Under the pieces are notes generated by a model, which saw only the letters and a program-made list of their open reading frames with translations, was not told the DNA's origin and did no database searches. The position numbers and the translations under genes were made by a program. DNA of 7,956 nucleotides from the NCBI GenBank assembly GCA_049324315.1, contig JBMOKU010000034.1, positions 1-7,956 on the forward strand. Reading direction: 5' to 3'. Positions 6,226 through 7,956 of this stretch are shown here, piece by piece. The stretch is from JBMOKU01 sp049324315. GTDB lineage: Bacteria > Bacillota > Clostridia > Peptostreptococcales > Thermotaleaceae. Positions within the stretch are counted from its first letter, which is position 1. Each line of letters begins with the position of its first letter.

Positions 6226-6275
6226 TTCTTGTGTTTACAAGACCGCTACCTGAGGTGCTGTACCATCTAAAAATG
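6226..6275. other. Hybrid attachment site at the right (5' gene side) end of the element
   Basis: The core dinucleotide is at 6251-6252 (TG on plus, CA on minus). To its right is ATPase coding sequence up to codon 94. To its left is the element arm AAGACCGCTACC (6239-6250), the inverted copy of the arm at 3366-3377. Immediately left of 6239 the arms differ at one base and then agree again over most of the next eleven. Confidence 0.82.
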
Positions 6276-6534
6276 CAATTTTTAGTGCTGGGATTACAAC
6301 ACCATCTAAAGAGCCATTATCCGAGGAACATTGATGAAATTCAACATCATACCCCTTATCTACCATTTCATAGCCGATTTTTTTCATAAAGGAGGATTTT
6401 CCTACACCTGGTCCACCTTTGATAACAAAAATTCTTGTGGCATCCGTTCCGATAATTTGATCATAATAAGAATAAAAGCCATTTGCCGTATTTCCTCCTG
6501 GAAAAACCTTTTTTACAAACCCTTTTTGGCCCAT
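6235..6534 (-). CDS. 5' part of interrupted P-loop ATPase gene (codons 1-94 plus 5 from the element)
   Basis: ATG 6534 has the RBS AAAGGGGA about seven bases upstream. The fragment carries the Walker A motif GGPGVGKS at residues 40-47, after YSYYDQIIG and a beta strand (RIFVIKG), then FHQCSSDNGSLDGVVIP. Native codons end at Pro94. The CA of the core plus the next three codons come from the element end and are followed by TTG and TAA, so the current product is a 99-residue stub ending QVAVL. With the element excised, codon 95 becomes CAT (His) and the frame runs on to 2550, giving 365 residues. The family (PRK06851-like) has no function known to me. The stub keeps the P-loop but lacks the later ATPase motifs and is not expected to work. 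Confidence 0.85.
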   Translation of the reverse strand: MGQKGFVKKVFPGGNTANGFYSYYDQIIGTDATRIFVIKGGPGVGKSSFMKKIGYEMVDKGYDVEFHQCSSDNGSLDGVVIPALKIAFLDGTAPQVAVL

Positions 6535-6633
6535 AATCGTTCCCCTTTCTTAAATGATATTCATATCCTTATATCCATTAATACCATCATATTTGGGAAA
6601 CGTTATTTTGTGCTTATCCCCAATTCATCCAAT

Positions 6634-6658
6634 GAAGAAAAGGCGGATTATCTCCGCC
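6634..6658 (-). terminator. Rho-independent terminator after the WYL regulator
   Basis: GGCGGA (6642-6647) pairs with TCCGCC (6653-6658) around a 5-base loop, and the minus strand continues TTTTCTTC. It lies 57 bases after the stop of the regulator gene and separates it from the ATPase gene, so those two are distinct transcription units. Confidence 0.7.
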
Positions 6659-6714
6659 CATTTGACGAATGCCTTATTTTATCTTTCGTAATTGTGTCGA
6701 ATTCATTTCAGCAT

Positions 6715-7653
6715 TTATTTATATTTTTGAAGAACTTTTAACATTTTTTGATAAATGCTTTGGACCAATTTTTCTGGCTTTAATATGGTCACCTGATCCA
6801 CGTTGCGAATAGCTAGGGTCTCAAAAAAAATTAATCGATTTGTCTCAATATGAATTCTATAACTTTTGTCATCCTCAACCAGTATACACGCATCTCTCAT
6901 AGCACCGTCATGCCTAATAAGCATATATAAATCCTTATCAATATCAAATTCAATGGAAAGTTTGGGATCATCTAGGGCCTTACTAGTATATTGCTGATTA
7001 AGTATGTTATCAACTGGGTCAGGCAACAGAGCCACTTGATAGATACGATCTAGCCGAAATGTTCTTTTTTTGTTCCTAAGGTGGCAAAATCCGTCTAAAT
7101 ACCAGCACCCTTCACTATAAAAGAAATGTAATGGCGAAATAACACGTTCGATTACATTATTTTTCAAAGGTACAAAATAATGAATCTTTACTTTAACCTG
7201 CTGTTCAAAGGCCAAAAGTATTGTTTCAAATGCACCTTGAAGATACGACTCAGGAAAAATGTATTGAATGTCCATGGTGATGTACTCAAGCAGCTTGTCA
7301 TATTTATTCGAATAATCTTGACATGCATTACGCAACTTAATATTTAATATGTGGATGCTTTCGTCAAAATCAGGAAGGCTTAGCTGTTTAGACGCTTTGA
7401 GCAGGATCATTAAGATGAGTACTTCCCTTTCCGTAAGACGTACTGTAGGCATGAAGTATGACGAATCTATCTCATACCCACCATAGATACCCTCATATAC
7501 TGAAATCGGAACATGCATCTGACTCAAAGCATCAATGTCACGATAAATCGTACGCATGCTCACATGAAGATATTCAGCTAGATCACGGGCAGACATCTTC
7601 CCTTTTTGCCTCAAAGCCATAATAATCATCTGCAGTCGTTCCGTTTTTTTCAT
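6715..7653 (-). CDS. HTH/WYL-domain transcription regulator (YafY/DeoR-like), 312 aa
   Basis: The N-terminal winged helix-turn-helix (about residues 1-60) has KMSARDLAEYLHVSMRTIYRDIDAL, cut here by its natural helices: the recognition helix is SMRTIYRDIDAL at 32-43. A wing with YGGYEI follows. The middle is helical. A WYL domain follows at about 150-210, with the name-giving residues literally present in GCWYLDGF (Trp184, Tyr185, Leu186) and the downstream FRLDRI motif. Proteins of this type bind DNA and sense ligands, often nucleic-acid related, through the WYL domain. I chose ATG 7653 because AGGTGAGG lies directly upstream and KKTERL is the usual start of the family. The in-frame ATG at 7707 has no RBS. 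The gene is monocistronic. Its target cannot be told from the sequence; the neighbouring ATPase or the gene itself are possibilities. Confidence 0.88.
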   Translation of the reverse strand: MKKTERLQMIIMALRQKGKMSARDLAEYLHVSMRTIYRDIDALSQMHVPISVYEGIYGGYEIDSSYFMPTVRLTEREVLILMILLKASKQLSLPDFDESIHILNIKLRNACQDYSNKYDKLLEYITMDIQYIFPESYLQGAFETILLAFEQQVKVKIHYFVPLKNNVIERVISPLHFFYSEGCWYLDGFCHLRNKKRTFRLDRIYQVALLPDPVDNILNQQYTSKALDDPKLSIEFDIDKDLYMLIRHDGAMRDACILVEDDKSYRIHIETNRLIFFETLAIRNVDQVTILKPEKLVQSIYQKMLKVLQKYK

Positions 7654-7788
7654 ATCCTCACCTAACTTTGGAACCTTCGTTTGTCCCACTTCCATAACAT
7701 TATCCATAATTTGAGATGTTTCAAATACTGAGGATTCAACGATGTAATCATGCAGTATCCTTTTCTTTGCTATAACCCTCGTTCCTTA

Positions 7789-7797
7789 ATTATACCA
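7789..7797 (-). promoter_or_regulatory. Possible extended -10 promoter of the WYL regulator
   Basis: The minus strand reads TGGTATAAT, a perfect -10 hexamer with a TGn extension. No convincing -35 is visible. It would give a leader of roughly 130 bases before the regulator start at 7653. It lies about 35 bases from the group II intron end. The stretch 7654-7788 shows no other ORF or hairpin that I can support. Confidence 0.35.
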
Positions 7798-7829
7798 TAG
7801 TAAATTGTCTATGATGATGCCATTCTAAG

Positions 7830-7956
7830 ATAGAGTAGGCGAATGAAAAATTTTCATTCGCCCCTCATCAAACCGTGCATGCGATTCTCCCGCACACGGC
7901 TTTCCGACATTCTTCTTCCTACAGCTTTGTGTCATGCAGCTAGTTTCAGCAACCCG
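7830..7956 (-). mobile_element. 3' end of a group II intron (domains V and VI), cut by the window edge
   Basis: On the minus strand a 34-base hairpin at 7903-7870 begins AAAGCCGTGTGCGGGAGA and closes with GCATGCACGGTTT. It contains the AGC catalytic triad and the two-part stem with bulge typical of domain V. It is followed by GATGAGGGG and a tight stem GGCGAATGAAAA/TTTTCATTCGCC (domain VI), then CCTACTCTAT. The last two bases match the usual AY 3' end of bacterial introns, and an A in CCTAC is a good branch-point candidate. The intron thus ends near 7830 and the 3' exon begins CTTAGAATG. The 5' domains and any reverse transcriptase ORF would lie to the right, outside the window. It may be of the bacterial C type, which inserts behind terminators, but that cannot be checked here. 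Confidence 0.78.

Larger units (their letters stand above)
3364..6250 (-). mobile_element. 2,887-bp serine-recombinase intervening element inside an ATPase gene
   Basis: The element separates codon 94 from codon 95 of the ATPase gene. It contains a large serine recombinase, a 39-codon ORF upstream of it and a lipoprotein-like gene, all on the minus strand like the host gene. Each end carries the arm GGTAGCGGTCTT in inverted orientation, bordering a CA core on the minus strand. Joining the ends gives an attP-like palindrome, and joining the flanks gives an uninterrupted 1,098-bp ORF. There are no phage structural, replication or conjugation genes, so it is far smaller than the known sigK elements (for example about 14.6 kb in Clostridioides difficile and about 48 kb in B. 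subtilis). It may be a minimal integrative element, a remnant of a prophage, or a domesticated gene switch. The boundaries are read directly; excisability is inferred. Confidence 0.85.

Noticed and set aside
3364..6250. Interpretation of the inverted arms as terminal inverted repeats of a DDE transposon
   Set aside because: There is no DDE transposase, no target-site duplication beyond the shared CA, and the arms together form a palindrome centred on the crossover, as expected for a serine-integrase attP.
7654..7707. Longer start of the WYL regulator at ATG 7707
   Set aside because: There is no ribosome binding site in front of it, and the extra 18 residues do not belong to the family; ATG 7653 has AGGTGAGG upstream.
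2501..7832. The 10-mer TTCTAAGATA occurs at 2501, 6171 and 7823 on the plus strand
   Set aside because: The sequence is AT-rich and the three sites have unlike surroundings (terminator, element interior, intron junction). Most likely chance.

Overview
The window looks like chromosome from a low-GC, spore-forming Firmicute, most likely a clostridium. The evidence is the AT-rich sequence, strong AGGAGG-type ribosome binding sites, a clear homologue of the Bacillus spore-coat transglutaminase Tgl, and a P-loop ATPase of a type I recall from Bacilli and Clostridia (the PRK06851-like family). The exact genus cannot be read from the sequence.

Layout. Positions 1-345 (minus strand) hold the complete 5' leader of a gene that starts just beyond the left edge. 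It has an extended -10 promoter, a 15-residue leader peptide with four consecutive His codons, a rho-independent terminator, and finally a ribosome binding site that can pair with an upstream anti-RBS arm. This is the architecture of a histidine attenuator. Positions 447-2497 (plus) hold a two-gene operon with a 4-base overlap: an unrecognised 405-residue protein and the transglutaminase tgl. It ends in a bidirectional terminator at 2510-2546. Positions 2550-6534 (minus) hold one gene split in two: a 365-codon P-loop ATPase gene interrupted after codon 94 by a 2,887-bp integrated element. From 6642 to 7653 (minus) there is an HTH-WYL transcription regulator with its own terminator. From 7830 to the right edge lies the 3' end (domains V and VI) of a group II intron on the minus strand.

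The most interesting object is the split ATPase gene. The element inside it carries a 520-residue large serine recombinase, a 39-codon ORF directly upstream of it, and a secreted lipoprotein-like gene. Its two junctions share exactly one dinucleotide (CA on the minus strand). Removing the element at this dinucleotide restores a continuous reading frame of 365 codons. Joining the element's ends recreates a nearly perfect palindrome around CA, as expected of a large-serine-integrase attP. This has the geometry of the excisable intervening sequences found in sigK (skin) and similar sporulation genes, but is much smaller than those. Whether excision is developmentally regulated here is inference. 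The adjacent spore-coat transglutaminase operon shows that the organism sporulates, and does not by itself prove that the ATPase gene is sporulation-specific.
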